Source of the DNA: Candidatus Yonathbacteria bacterium RIFCSPLOWO2_01_FULL_43_27
Lineage (GTDB): Bacteria > Patescibacteriota > Minisyncoccia > Phycocordibacterales > UBA1550
DNA length: 37,837 bases
Direction: 5' to 3'
Assembly: GCA_001823545.1 (NCBI GenBank)
Contig: MHUV01000001.1
Span: forward strand, 1 to 37,837
A program made the translations under genes and the position numbers. Of the stretch, positions 1 through 10,200 are shown piece by piece (the first letter of the stretch is position 1; every line of letters begins with the position of its first letter). The notes under the pieces are model-generated. The model was not told the DNA's origin and did not search any database. It worked only from the letters and a program-made list of their open reading frames with translations.

Positions 1-3000
1 TGGAGTAAGTAGTTCCGGTCGTGGTGGTAATCTGGGTACCGTTACGGTAAATGCGGTAACCAGTGACTGCCGTGTTGTCCGTGGATGTTGACCACGTGAG
101 GTTAATCTGAGAAATAGAGACTGCGGTAGCGGAGAGGTTGGTAGGGATGGATGGTGCCGTGGTGTCGGAGGTTGGTTGTGTAGTCGTCGTCGTGGTGGTT
201 GTACAGTTGGTACAGTATTCAAATGCACCGATGTCGTAGGCGGAACCTTGGGGACGGGAGATGCCGAAGTAGTCACGGGTGACGAGAGAGGAGACGAGGG
301 AAAGAACTTTATTGATTGCAGGGCTACCAGACTGCAGACTAAAGTCCCCTATTGAAGGATTATTATATAAAGGATCAGCATTAATTGGAGCAGTATCCAA
401 TGTGCCGGTATAATTACCTAAACCATAATATATATTATCCCTCACATCTTGAATGAGCGGTGCATCTTGAGGATATCCAATATATGAAGTTGCTGTACTC
501 TTCATATGACAGATGTTATTTCTAAAGACGATATGCTCAACATTTGGAGTAGGGCCACTAAATTCTAAACATGTGTGGCTGTTGCCATAAAAAGAATTGT
601 TGTATGCTTCCATGCCGCCGTTACGAACTACAAGTGAGCCATTATTTAATGGACCGCCTGTATTTATGAATAAATTATTATAGACATATGTCATCGGCAG
701 GACCGGATCACCATCATCCCAATCTTGTTCGTAGGCATAAACCCCTCTGCACGGATAATTAGTCGCATCGATGATATTATCATGCACAAAAATATCGCCG
801 GCATAACCATCGCCTTTTGTCGTACAGCGAGTGCCTTCATAGTTGATTGAAATAAGCGGACCGGAATCAAAGCTGTTGTCATAAATATGGTTCCATGCGA
901 TTTCGATCTGATCACCACACGCCTGAGAATAGATAGCATGGTCTAATTTATTAGCCGTTCTTCCTCCGTGAATTATGTTGCCCAGTACCTTTGCATAATC
1001 GGCGCCAGGGACGATTGATCCTGTTTGCGCTTGAGTTGTACGGATCAAGCCAAGACAATCATTGTTAACAATGCGCCATCCTAGTGCATAAAGACCGGGG
1101 TTTCCACCAATCGCAACACAAGCGTCATAAGCCACCATTTTAAAATTACCTACCACTATCCAATCTACCGACGGTTCCGCGGTGCTATTCATTACGAGTC
1201 TAAAGGCTCTTGTAATGCCGGTTGGCCCAGGCGAGCTAAGCGTCACAGTTTCTCCCGGATATGCCAAGTAAGCGATAGGCATTGCTTGCGTACCCGAGCG
1301 TGTAAATCCAGCTGTAGTACCTGCGCGCATACCGAAAATTGCTCCCCAATTCTGATAACCATATTGACCAGAATATGTGCCTCCGCGCATATACATCGTA
1401 TCGCCTGGTTGAGCATTATTATAAAAACTGTTTGGCGAACGCCATGGATCGGAAAAAGTTCCGGATCCAGGATTGGTTGGCGAATTAATATCAACAAAAT
1501 AAATATTTCCTGTGCGTACCGTAAATGGTAGTCCGGAAGATGAGCCATTCGTGTTCGTCACGACAATGTTTCCCGTTTGTGCATTTGCGCCAAGTTGAAA
1601 AGCAATTTCTGTATCACTCCACATTGGATAATTGTCCGCTTGTCCGCCCCCAATTGTGACATATGATGTGCCACGCGAGGTACCGAAATTTTTTCCAAAG
1701 ATGCGAACGAATACCCCTTTGTTATTTTCTCCTCCCGTATTAGGGCCTGAAACGATGTCGGTATAAAAAACAACAGGCGCCCCTATAGTTGTGGTGACCA
1801 CTCCCTGTACTTGAGTCGTCGCACTTGCCCCACTTGATTGAGATGACGCGTTCCCTGCAAGGTCGTAGGCAAGAACGGCGTAGGTGTAGAGGGTTGAGGC
1901 AGAGAGACCCGTGTTTGAGTAGGTGGTGCCCGTCGTAGTAGTGAGTTGAGTACCGTTACGGTAGATCGTGTAACCAGTTACACCTACGGCATCAGTGGAA
2001 GCTGTCCAACTGAGATTGATTTGAGAAGAAGAGATGGCGGTAGCGGTGAGGTTGGTGGGGATACTTGGTGCGGTAGTGTCGGGAGCAAGTCCTGCTTGGG
2101 TGGTAGCACTTGCAGAGGTTGATTGGGAAGAAGTATTCCCTGATGCGTCATACGCAACTACGGTGTAGGAGTAGAGGGTAGATGCAGAAAGACCGGTGTT
2201 AGAGTAAGTAGCTCCAGTAGTGGTAGTGATTTGGGTACCATCTCGGTAGATACGGTAACCCGTGACACCTACGGTGTCCGTGGAAGCTGACCAGTTGAGG
2301 TTGATTTGGGAAGATGAAATAGCGGTAGCCGTGAGGTTGAGAGGAGTAGTAGGAGCAGTAGTGTCTGCAGGTGGTGGAGGTGGGGTACCACCAGCGCCAG
2401 TGTTTTCATCAGCACCGATATCCCAATACCCTGAGCGAGTTTCTCCGTCGATGTCGGTGGAAAATGAGAGGTTGGGATCGGTGGAGAGGTCGACGCCGGC
2501 ATTCAGAGCACCAGTATCAGATGAAGACAGATGGAAATTGCCGTTAGCTTCATCAATAAATGAGAATATTTGACTTGCTCTATTGGTTCCTCCATAGGTT
2601 GCGCTCGTAGCATCTCCTGAAGCAGAGTTTGCACAACTCAGAGAACCTGACCCTGTATGAAAATAGTCGCCAGAAAGAGAACCCTTTACGAGGTTATTTT
2701 TACAATTAATTAAAGTTCCAGAATATGCGACACCCCTGATTCCATAAGTTCCCGAGTTAACAACAGTATTGTTATAAAAATAAACTGAAGCCGAGCCCTG
2801 CAATCCAAACTCATCAACATTGTAAACAATATTATTCCAAACTTTAGTACCTGATGCTGCAGAATAAGCACTTATACCACTTGAAATGGTAGCAGGATTT
2901 TTCGTTACGATACCATTACTAAACTCAACACCAGTAGCATTAATATACACCACGCTTCTTGTTCCACCACCGCTTCCCCTCTTTACCTGTAAGCCATCAA

Positions 3001-3397
3001 CTTTTGTATATGGTTCTAAAATATTGAGAGCGTACGTATAACTTGCAATGGCATCCAATCGGTATTTCGTATCGCTCCACACACCCGCATGTCTCGCCTC
3101 GGGTGTCGTATAGATCTTAACGTACCTCGTTGCATCCGTCGTCCAGCCATCAATCGTTACAGCCGTGGTATCAGGGTTTGTCCATACTCCTTCAATACGT
3201 GCTACCGCAACTTCATCAGTAGCCGTAAGGTCACGTTGCTCCCCTGCTTCCCATGCAGAAAGTGAGGTGTAACAGTTGGAGTATCCCGTACAGTCTTGGC
3301 GGATGATGCGAACGGATTCTGTTGCTGCAGACGATAGATTAGGAACGAGGAAGAGGAGGACGAGAGGAAGAAGACGCGCGATGTGTTTGATGGACAT
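1..3397 (-). CDS. Giant secreted beta-helix / FN3 / IPT protein, 3' end outside window
   Basis: An open frame runs from the ATG at 3397 to the left edge with no stop in the parts I read (1132 residues visible), so the C-terminus is missing. A signal peptide is clear (about residues 1-24, MSIKHIARLLPLVLLFLVPN, then SSAA). Residues about 60-340 read as right-handed beta-helix ending in a 'DIDGETRSGYWDIGADE' tail, as in choice-of-anchor Q proteins. Two FN3 domains follow (about 344-432 and 437-525), then an IPT/TIG-like domain (about 530-620), a second beta-helix opening with a DUF1565-like 'YFVDINSPTNPGSGTFSDPW' and ending 'RPQGSAYDIGAFEY' (about 624-1062), a Thr linker and a third FN3 that is cut. 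Probably cell-surface attachment or glycan binding or cleavage; the activity cannot be told. Transcription from the ribosomal operon upstream is blocked by the terminator at 3484-3510. Confidence 0.85.
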   Translation of the reverse strand, partial: MSIKHIARLLPLVLLFLVPNLSSAATESVRIIRQDCTGYSNCYTSLSAWEAGEQRDLTATDEVAVARIEGVWTNPDTTAVTIDGWTTDATRYVKIYTTPEARHAGVWSDTKYRLDAIASYTYALNILEPYTKVDGLQVKRGSGGGTRSVVYINATGVEFSNGIVTKNPATISSGISAYSAASGTKVWNNIVYNVDEFGLQGSASVYFYNNTVVNSGTYGIRGVAYSGTLINCKNNLVKGSLSGDYFHTGSGSLSCANSASGDATSATYGGTNRASQIFSFIDEANGNFHLSSSDTGALNAGVDLSTDPNLSFSTDIDGETRSGYWDIGADENTGAGGTPPPPPADTTAPTTPLNLTATAISSSQINLNWSASTDTVGVTGYRIYRDGTQITTTTGATYSNTGLSASTLYSYTVVAYDASGNTSSQSTSASATTQAGLAPDTTAPSIPTNLTATAISSSQINLSWTASTDAVGVTGYTIYRNGTQLTTTTGTTYSNTGLSASTLYTYAVLAYDLAGNASSQSSGASATTQVQGVVTTTIGAPVVFYTDIVSGPNTGGENNKGVFVRIFGKNFGTSRGTSYVTIGGGQADNYPMWSDTEIAFQLGANAQTGNIVVTNTNGSSSGLPFTVRTGNIYFVDINSPTNPGSGTFSDPWRSPNSFYNNAQPGDTMYMRGGTYSGQYGYQNWGAIFGMRAGTTAGFTRSGTQAMPIAYLAYPGETVTLSSPGPTGITRAFRLVMNSTAEPSVDWIVVGNFKMVAYDACVAIGGNPGLYALGWRIVNNDCLGLIRTTQAQTGSIVPGADYAKVLGNIIHGGRTANKLDHAIYSQACGDQIEIAWNHIYDNSFDSGPLISINYEGTRCTTKGDGYAGDIFVHDNIIDATNYPCRGVYAYEQDWDDGDPVLPMTYVYNNLFINTGGPLNNGSLVVRNGGMEAYNNSFYGNSHTCLEFSGPTPNVEHIVFRNNICHMKSTATSYIGYPQDAPLIQDVRDNIYYGLGNYTGTLDTAPINADPLYNNPSIGDFSLQSGSPAINKVLSLVSSLVTRDYFGISRPQGSAYDIGAFEYCTNCTTTTTTTTQPTSDTTAPSIPTNLSATAVSISQINLTWSTSTDNTAVTGYRIYRNGTQITTTTGTTYS

Positions 3398-3483
3398 AGA
3401 AATACGAATGATAATTAATTGCTAACTTCCATAAGTATACCGTGGATTAGAAAAAAGGAGGAGGAAGTTTTCCACACAAAAAA

Positions 3484-3510
3484 ACTCGCCAAGGATGGGC
3501 CTTGGCGAGT
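3484..3510. terminator. Bidirectional terminator after fusA
   Basis: Perfect 11-bp stem ACTCGCCAAGG / CCTTGGCGAGT with loop ATGGG. On the minus strand it is followed by seven T, on the plus strand by CTTTTTATT. It lies 111 nt after the fusA stop and closes the rpsL-rpsG-fusA operon. Confidence 0.85.
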
Positions 3511-3621
3511 CTTTTTATTAGTGACGTAAGGCGAGCGAAGTGAGGAAGTAGCCTTTCTCATTTCCGAGCCGAGGAGCTAATATAAGGGTAAATACCGCTT
3601 TTATTCCTAAGTTTCGTAAGA

Positions 3622-5766
3622 TTACTTTCTTGATTCAATAATCGTCAAAGCAACATTTTGAGGAACAATGTCATAGTGGTCAAATTCCATGGTTGAAGAT
3701 GCGCGTCCTTCGGTCATAGAGCGAAGTGAAGTAGTATATCCAAACATTTCTGAAAGTGGCACTTTTGCAGTTACTACTTTCAACATACCTCGCTCACCCA
3801 TTCCTTCAATCTGTGCACGCTTTGAAGAGAGATTTCCTGTTACGTCACCCATAAACTGTTCTGGGGTAACAATCTCAACCTTCATAATAGGTTCAAGAAT
3901 TACGGGGCCTGCCTTGCGTGCTGCTTCTTGAAATGCTTGTGATGCGGCAATCTTGAAGGCGATTTCTGAAGAGTCTACATCATGGTACGAACCATCGTAG
4001 AGTTCTGAAGAAATATCTACCATTTTGTATCCTGCCTGCACACCGCGATCCATTGCCTCGATAATACCCTTCTCTACCGGTGGGATGAATTCCTGTGGAA
4101 CAACACCTCCTTTAATACTATTGATAAATTCAAAGTGATGATCCTTGCGCTTCACGTTCTTTGGAAGATCTTCGAGGTCAACATTCTTATCAATTGGCTT
4201 AATGCGAATTTTCACATGACCGTACTGTCCGCGACCACCCGTCTGCTTGATGTACTTATGTTCTGCTTCTGATTCTCGGGTAATAGTTTCCTTGTATGCT
4301 ACCTGTGGCTTACCAACATTTGCATCCACATTAAACTCACGCTTCATACGATCCACGATAATTTCAAGATGAAGTTCTCCCATTCCTGAAATAATAGTTT
4401 CCATCGTTTCTTCATCAGTTGAAATACGGAACGTTGGATCTTCGTCAGAAAGTTTCTTGAGCGCCATACCCATTTTTTCTTGGTCAGCTTTTGTTTTTGG
4501 TTCAATGCGAAGTGAGATAACCGGCTCAGGGAATTTAATTTCCTCGAGTACGATAGGGTTTGCCTCGTCACAAAGCGTGTGTGAAGTTTTTGTATCTTTA
4601 AGACCTACCATTGCAGCAATTTCTCCTGCGAATACTTTTTTTACCTCTTCACGCTGATCTGCCTGAAGTCGTACCATACGGCCAACACGCTCTTTGGTAC
4701 CCGTTGTTGCATTATAAATATACGATCCCGCTTCTACAGAACCTGAATACACACGGAAGAAGGTAAGTTGTCCTACAAATGGGTCTGCCTGAAGTTTAAA
4801 TGCGAGTGCCGCAAAAGGTTCTTTGTCTGAAGGGCCACGGGTAACTTCCTCACCATTACGAGGATCAATTCCTTTTACTGGGGGAAGATCTGATGGCGCA
4901 GGAAGATAATCAACCACTGCGTCGAGTACCAACTGTACACCCTTGTTCTTGAGGGCTGAACCAGCATATACGGGGAAAATTTCATTTGCGATTACTGCCT
5001 TACGTAATGTCTTCTTGAGAATTTCCATAGGAATTTCCTTTCCTTCGAGATATTCATTCATCAACTTTTCATCATTTTCTACAATACGCTCAACGAGTTC
5101 ATTGTGGTATTGCTTTGCTTCAGCTTGATACTTTTCAGGAATGTCGGACTCTATCACGTTGCTCCCCATCTCTCCTTCAAACATAAACATTTTCATTTTA
5201 AGAAGATCGATTACTCCCTCAAATTCGTCCTCGAGACCAACAGGAATTTGCATTCTCACTGCTTTTGAATTCAAACGATCGAGGATTGATTTATATGAAC
5301 GCTCAAAAGATGCACCGGTACGATCAAGTTTGTTAATGAAACAGATGCGTGGTACCTGTGCCTCGTCTGCATAACGCCAGTTGGTTTCTGACTGAGGTTC
5401 TACGCCAGCTACACCGTCAAACACCACTACGGCACCGTCGAGCACGCGAAGTGAGCGCTTTACCTCTACGGTAAAGTCGATGTGTCCAGGGGTATCAATA
5501 ATATTAAAACGTACGAAATTTTCCTTCGACTTTGAGACATCGGTCTTGTTCCAGAAACACGTAATAGCTGCAGCAGTAATCGTAATACCACGCTCGCGCT
5601 CCTGTTCCATCCAGTCGGTTACCGTCTCACCTTCGTGAACCTCGCCAATCTTGTGCGTCATTCCCGTGTAATACAAAATACGCTCGGAGGTGGTAGTCTT
5701 ACCAGCGTCAATATGTGCAATAATTCCAAAATTGCGAACTTTTTCCAATGGGTAATCCCTTTCCAT
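3622..5766 (-). CDS. fusA: Translation elongation factor G
   Basis: 714 residues, normal full length for EF-G, the GTPase that drives ribosomal translocation and, with RRF, ribosome recycling. All G motifs are visible: G1 AHIDAGKT (residues 17-24), switch I RERGITI, G3 DTPGH and G4 NKLD. The C-terminal half has the domain IV/V signatures ([28 protein letters not shown]). It is the last gene of the rpsL-rpsG-fusA operon (the str operon order without tuf), 180 nt after rpsG. There is no Shine-Dalgarno before the ATG; the upstream sequence is AT-rich (TCTTATTATT then ATG). Confidence 0.98.
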   Translation of the reverse strand: MERDYPLEKVRNFGIIAHIDAGKTTTSERILYYTGMTHKIGEVHEGETVTDWMEQERERGITITAAAITCFWNKTDVSKSKENFVRFNIIDTPGHIDFTVEVKRSLRVLDGAVVVFDGVAGVEPQSETNWRYADEAQVPRICFINKLDRTGASFERSYKSILDRLNSKAVRMQIPVGLEDEFEGVIDLLKMKMFMFEGEMGSNVIESDIPEKYQAEAKQYHNELVERIVENDEKLMNEYLEGKEIPMEILKKTLRKAVIANEIFPVYAGSALKNKGVQLVLDAVVDYLPAPSDLPPVKGIDPRNGEEVTRGPSDKEPFAALAFKLQADPFVGQLTFFRVYSGSVEAGSYIYNATTGTKERVGRMVRLQADQREEVKKVFAGEIAAMVGLKDTKTSHTLCDEANPIVLEEIKFPEPVISLRIEPKTKADQEKMGMALKKLSDEDPTFRISTDEETMETIISGMGELHLEIIVDRMKREFNVDANVGKPQVAYKETITRESEAEHKYIKQTGGRGQYGHVKIRIKPIDKNVDLEDLPKNVKRKDHHFEFINSIKGGVVPQEFIPPVEKGIIEAMDRGVQAGYKMVDISSELYDGSYHDVDSSEIAFKIAASQAFQEAARKAGPVILEPIMKVEIVTPEQFMGDVTGNLSSKRAQIEGMGERGMLKVVTAKVPLSEMFGYTTSLRSMTEGRASSTMEFDHYDIVPQNVALTIIESRK

Positions 5767-5822
5767 AATAATAAGATTTATAGATTAAATAATTAAAAAC
5801 TTTTTTTACAAAACAATCAGGA

Positions 5823-5944
5823 TTTCAAGTTAAATTGTTTTAGATACGAGGAGCCTAAAAATTTTCCGACCAAGATGTACATACAGTACTTCGCGGAAGG
5901 AAAATTTTGTAGCGACGAAGTAGATGAAATAATTTTACTTGAAA
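5823..5944. repeat. Long imperfect inverted repeat between rpsG and fusA
   Basis: The left arm begins TTTCAAGT (5823-5830) and runs to AAAATTTTCC near 5867; the right arm begins GGAAAATTTT near 5898 and ends ACTTGAAA (5937-5944). Arms are about 45 nt. Outer and inner ends pair well (TTTCAAGTtAAATTgTTT against TTTCAAGTaAAATTaTTT), the middle poorly. The central loop holds GATGTACATACAGTAC. It fills almost the whole rpsG-fusA gap and starts 3 nt after the rpsG stop. It could be a MITE-like palindrome or an mRNA structure that partly attenuates transcription into fusA. Confidence 0.55.
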
Positions 5945-5946
5945 GA

Positions 5947-6417
5947 CTACCAAGCAAAGTGTGCAAATGCCTTGTTTGCCTCTGCCATCTTGTGCGTGGT
6001 GTCACGCTTCTTGATAGCCTCACCCTCATTGTTTGAAGCAGCGAGAAGCTCGTCTGCAAGTTTCTGATGCATTGGGCGACCCTTCTTTGAACGTGCTGCA
6101 TCAATGATCCAGCGGAACGCAAGCGCAAGGCGACGTTCAGGACGCACCTCGCGAGGAACCTGATAGTTTGCACCACCAATACGGCGCATACGAATCTCAG
6201 TCAAAGGGCCAGCATTCTTCATAGCAAGCTCAAAAATCTCAAGAGGCTCTACGTCCTTTCTCTTTTCTTTAATTACATCAAAAGCACCGTACACGACCTT
6301 GCGTGCGGTATTCTTTTTCCCCTCCTGCATAATGTAGTTGATAAATTTCTCAACTTTAGCTGAGCCGTATACGAGATCGGCTCCGGGAATATTACGATTG
6401 GTTACTTTTCTACGCAT
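5947..6417 (-). CDS. rpsG: 30S ribosomal protein S7
   Basis: 156 residues, the usual S7 length. S7 nucleates assembly of the 30S head and lies at the E-site exit. Recognised from MRRK at the N-terminus, the 16S-binding stretch KVEKFINYIMQEGKKNTA, GGANYQVPREVRPERR and the end KMAEANKAFAHFAW. It follows rpsL by 39 nt on the same strand and precedes fusA. No Shine-Dalgarno is visible before the ATG (TTTAAAAAACA then ATG). The stop TAG at 5949-5947 is followed at once by the long inverted repeat. Confidence 0.98.
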   Translation of the reverse strand: MRRKVTNRNIPGADLVYGSAKVEKFINYIMQEGKKNTARKVVYGAFDVIKEKRKDVEPLEIFELAMKNAGPLTEIRMRRIGGANYQVPREVRPERRLALAFRWIIDAARSKKGRPMHQKLADELLAASNNEGEAIKKRDTTHKMAEANKAFAHFAW

Positions 6418-6456
6418 TGTTTTTTAAATTATTCACTAATGAACGTGAGTATATAC

Positions 6457-6879
6457 TTATTTTTTACCTGCCTTCGGACGTTTTGCTCCGTACTGACTGC
6501 GACCCTTCATTCTTTTATCAACTCCGGTTGCATCGAGAACGCCACGAACGATGTGATAACGTACACCACTCAAGTCTTTCACACGACCTCCGCGAATCAT
6601 TACCACTGAGTGTTCTTGGAGCTTGTGTCCCATACCAGGAATGTAGGCGGTTACCTCCATACCGTTCGTAAGACGTACGCGTGCAATTTTACGAAGTGCT
6701 GAGTTAGGTTTCTTAGGAGTGGTGGTGGTTACCTTGGTACATACTCCACGCTTGAATGGTGAATTGTGGAAAACCGCCTTATTCTTTTTCGTGTTAAAGC
6801 TCTTGCCGAGCGCGACAGAACGAGACTTCCTGCGAGGAGTTCTTCGGGGACGTTTAGTTAGCTGATTGATTGTTGCCAT
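6457..6879 (-). CDS. rpsL: 30S ribosomal protein S12
   Basis: 140 residues from the ATG at 6879; an in-frame ATG 15 nt upstream would add MSLHI, but families of S12 begin MATINQL, so 6879 is chosen. S12 monitors codon-anticodon pairing in the decoding centre. The [18 protein letters not shown] block carries the decoding lysine, and Asp102 matches the residue that is methylthiolated in many bacteria. The usual KDLPGVRYH is here KDLSGVRYH: Ser104 replaces the proline equivalent to E. coli Pro90. First gene of the operon. A TATAGT -10-like hexamer lies further upstream near 6950. Confidence 0.98.
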   Translation of the reverse strand: MATINQLTKRPRRTPRRKSRSVALGKSFNTKKNKAVFHNSPFKRGVCTKVTTTTPKKPNSALRKIARVRLTNGMEVTAYIPGMGHKLQEHSVVMIRGGRVKDLSGVRYHIVRGVLDATGVDKRMKGRSQYGAKRPKAGKK

Positions 6880-7031
6880 AATATGAAGTGACAAAACGAC
6901 CGAAAAGAGTTTCTGAAAAGAATCTCAGACGGCGTAATGTCCCCTACTCTACTATATGAGGCAAAAAAATGCAAGCTTAAGTCTTCTCCAACGCAAAATT
7001 ACACTCAAATAAAATACAGTTCCAACACAAA

Positions 7032-7052
7032 AGGAGCCCAAAAGGGGCTCCT
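7032..7052 (-). terminator. Second hairpin behind the 1854-residue protein gene
   Basis: 8-bp stem AGGAGCCC / GGGCTCCT with a 5-nt loop. On the minus strand the tail is TTTTGTGTTGG, a weak U tract; on the plus strand there is none. It is probably a back-up terminator between the surface-protein gene and the rpsL promoter. The gap 6880-7219 holds this hairpin, a REP-like palindrome at 7077, and the stronger terminator at 7161. Confidence 0.5.
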
Positions 7053-7076
7053 CAAGTGCTGAATCGTTGGTAATTC

Positions 7077-7091
7077 GGCGGTTGAACCGCC
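7077..7091. repeat. REP-like palindrome copy 1, GGCGGTTGAACCGCC
   Basis: 15-bp palindrome with a single odd centre base. It is preceded by TTGGTAATTC. The reverse complement of copy 5 (13687-13701) has the same TGGTAATT immediately 5' of the palindrome, so the shared unit is longer than the palindrome. It sits in the terminator region, about 6 kb from the transposase that carries the other copies. Confidence 0.8.
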
Positions 7092-7160
7092 AAAATACTG
7101 CCTACACAAGGAAAAGGTCGGGTTTCTTGCTTTTTTAGAAATACAAGATTGACAGTTTCC

Positions 7161-7204
7161 CACACAACAAAAATGCACCTACAGGTGCATTTTTTTGTTG
7201 TGTA
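7161..7204. terminator. Bidirectional terminator after the 1854-residue protein gene
   Basis: Core stem ATGCACCT (7173-7180) / AGGTGCAT (7183-7190) with a 2-nt gap between the arms. Flanking A and T runs extend the pairing to ACACAACAAAAA and TTTTTTTGTTGTGT. It lies 16 nt after the stop at 7220. Confidence 0.8.
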
Positions 7205-7219
7205 CTATTCCATATCTTT

Positions 7220-10200
7220 CTACATATCTCTCAAGAATTTGAAGCTATCTTCGAAGTTCTTAAAGATAATGTCGGTAATAGACTCGGTTTGCTTAGGGGT
7301 AATGATCGTACGTGGACCAAAGACACCAAGGTTTCCGCTTTCATCTACCGAGGTTACTTTCACGCGGTAGATAGCTCCAGGCTTGAGTGACGAGATGATG
7401 ATGTTGTGATCCATTACATATGCATCCAAGACCTCTGATTTGTTGGCAAGTTCTTTCTCCTCCGCACCTGCTGTCCCGATACCCTCTTCGTAAAAGACTA
7501 CTGAATCCGCTGGCTCGTTCGTTGTCCACGAGATAATAGTCTGAATGCGATCAGTACGCCCTGGAACCATTGCATTAGACACCTTGAAGTTTGAGATTGT
7601 TGGAGGAACAATGTCTCTCGAAGTTGTTACATGGAGTGTGGAACCAGCTTCAATGAGATTACCTCCCTCATTCAAACCTGACACATTAACATCGAATGAT
7701 GTTCCTGAAGGAAGGTTTTCAATTTTTACAGAATGTGAAGTGGTTTTTCGATCATCAGCCTTCCTTTGCGTAATACCTGAAGAAAGATCTTTGTATTCCA
7801 CGATTGAAGTGGTCGGCTCGTCGGTAATCCATACAACAGTGAATGAATCACGCTTGGTCTCTACGATTGAACTCTGAATCTTGCTTGCTTGTGTCGTAAA
7901 GGTAAGGTCTTCTGATCTCCCTACAACCCGGGGAAGCGAGAATGCGCGCGCCTGAACATGGTATTTCGTATTTGGTTTAAGGTTAAGGAGTGCAAGCGTA
8001 TGATTCGTTGCTTTTTCTGTCGTGTCTGAAACTTCACTCGTATAAGGATTTTCTTTTGAGGCATTGTACGTACCGTCTTCGACAAAACCAATAAGTGGGA
8101 ATGCTTTGATGTTGGTTCTGAAAGAAATCGTTGCGCCACTTTCGGTAATATCAGTGATTGATGGCTTTGACACGAATGGTGGAACAAGTGACGGAAGGAT
8201 GGATTCAATAGTATCTTCAATTTCTTTCTGGAATTGTTCAATGTTTTCTATCTTTGCAAGTTCTTTTATATTCTCTGAAAGGAATGAGGTCTTGAATGTC
8301 TGCTCCTCAGAATAGCCAGTGTTCCCCGCCTTGTCCACTACCACTGCCTTAATGTGATACTGTGTACCAAGCGTAAGCCCACGAATCTTGATTGTATGCT
8401 TTGTCCCCCACGAGAAGTCGTCTGCTGCGTGATCGCTATACGAAATGTCCTTACTGTATCCAAGTTTACCCACAGATGCTTCACTTGTATCAAAGGTAAC
8501 TGTTGCCGTAAATGGCGTGATGTCACCTACTTTCATATTTGTGATTACTGGCGATGTCGTGTCGGCAGTAGGACCACTTCCGCCCTCTTCTTGTGGAAGA
8601 CTGCGAGATACCGTGACGACGACGTCCTCACCTGTGCGTGTCGTCGTAAGGGTCTGCTCAGCTGATTCAGTCTCGTTACCCGCAGCATCTGCAGAGACTA
8701 CAGTGTAGTAGTAAGGAGTTTGCGCAACGAGTACGTTTGTACCTCCACCCTCGCCAACATTTTGTGTTTGAGAAGAAAGTGTCGCTACATGATAGACCGA
8801 GTACGAAGGGATGCCCGCAAATGTCATATCAGTCGTCGTGCGCTTGCTATGATTTCCTGTAGTTCCACTCCAGCGTACCTGTGATGTTGCTGGCTCATCG
8901 GTTGTCCATACGATTACCGCAGATGTTGGACCTACCACCGCCGCACTTATGTCACTAATTGTAGGCGCCGTAGTATCGAGCGTAGTAGTAAAGCTGTAGA
9001 ACTGGCCATTATTATCGTCCGTCGTCGTATTACCATCTCCGTCAGTTGATTCTACTTTATAGTAGTACGTATTGCCTGCCGTGAAAGCCCCTGAAGAGGG
9101 CACACCTACCTGATGCTGGAAGAGACCATTTGTGCCTGCGGTCGTCGCAGAGGTTCCTGTAACCGTAACTGAACCAACCAAAGTACTTCCCGAGCGGTCG
9201 GTACCGTAGTAAACCTTTGAGGTAGAGCTTGCGTTGGTATTCCAGAAAATTGTTGCTGTCTTGTCTGTTACATTCATTGGGGTAACACCCGAGATGACGG
9301 TACCCTGCGCTGTCGTGAAAGTTGTCCCTACCGCCCAATCACTGTCGAGACCCTCTGCATTTGTTGCCTTAGCGCGGAAATAATATGAAGTATTTGGGCT
9401 CAAGCTGTTCAAGTAAACACTGTGGTTCTCTACAAACGACGTCTGGTTTGCTGTACTGCCATATGAGCTGGTGGTACCGTACTCTATTGTAGAGGTTGCG
9501 AGAGAATCTGTAGTAAAGGTAATGTGCGCAGAAGTATTTCTAATGGTATCTGCCGTAGGAGTATCGGTAATTTCAGGAGGAAGTGATACAGCACCACCAG
9601 AACCGTTCGGAATATCAGAAAGAACTGCAGTGAAATCAGAGATGCTTCCCTGATCATTAACTGCTGTTACTTTATAATAATGCACTGAAGTTGTAGCCGA
9701 AGTAATATTGTGCGTTGTGTAATTGATTGCAGGGTCTGATATTGACGTTACCACAGAGTATTCAGAACTTGCGGGAGCTGAGGCGCCATCGGCTGCAGCA
9801 GCATGATGAAGCTTGTAGCGCCCTGAACTATTCCCCGTAAAGGTTGATGAATCGGTAGCGCTAAAGAGTGACCAGCTCAAGAATTCTCGATACACGTCGA
9901 TATCGGTGTTTGAGACATCTTTGTAGTCAAAGTTTGCTGGCATTGCTGGTGCAGAGGCGGTTCCCGATGTTACATTACCGTACGCATCGCGGACCTGCAT
10001 ATATACTGTTTCCGCACTTGGATAACCAGTCGTGATCCACTGTGTAGAAGAGGTGGCAAGAGAGATAGGTGAAGCAGCGAGTGATGACCATGCACAACTA
10101 TTGCCTTGGGAATCAGTTGCTGGAAATGCACTATTGTTACACAAACGATATTGAATAGTAGAGTAGTCAGTTGCATAGAGTTTGATACCTGCTCTATTGT

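Noticed and set aside
1-3397. Frameshifted or broken gene, since only short frames have both ends inside the window
   Set aside because: Codon phase checked at several points (about 61, 301, 541, 1081, 1621, 2280 and 3397) is the same and reads through; the gene simply runs off the left edge.
5817-6179. Additional minus-strand protein overlapping rpsG
   Set aside because: It is an alternative frame of the S7 gene with Arg/Leu-rich composition and no family features; the S7 frame is certain.
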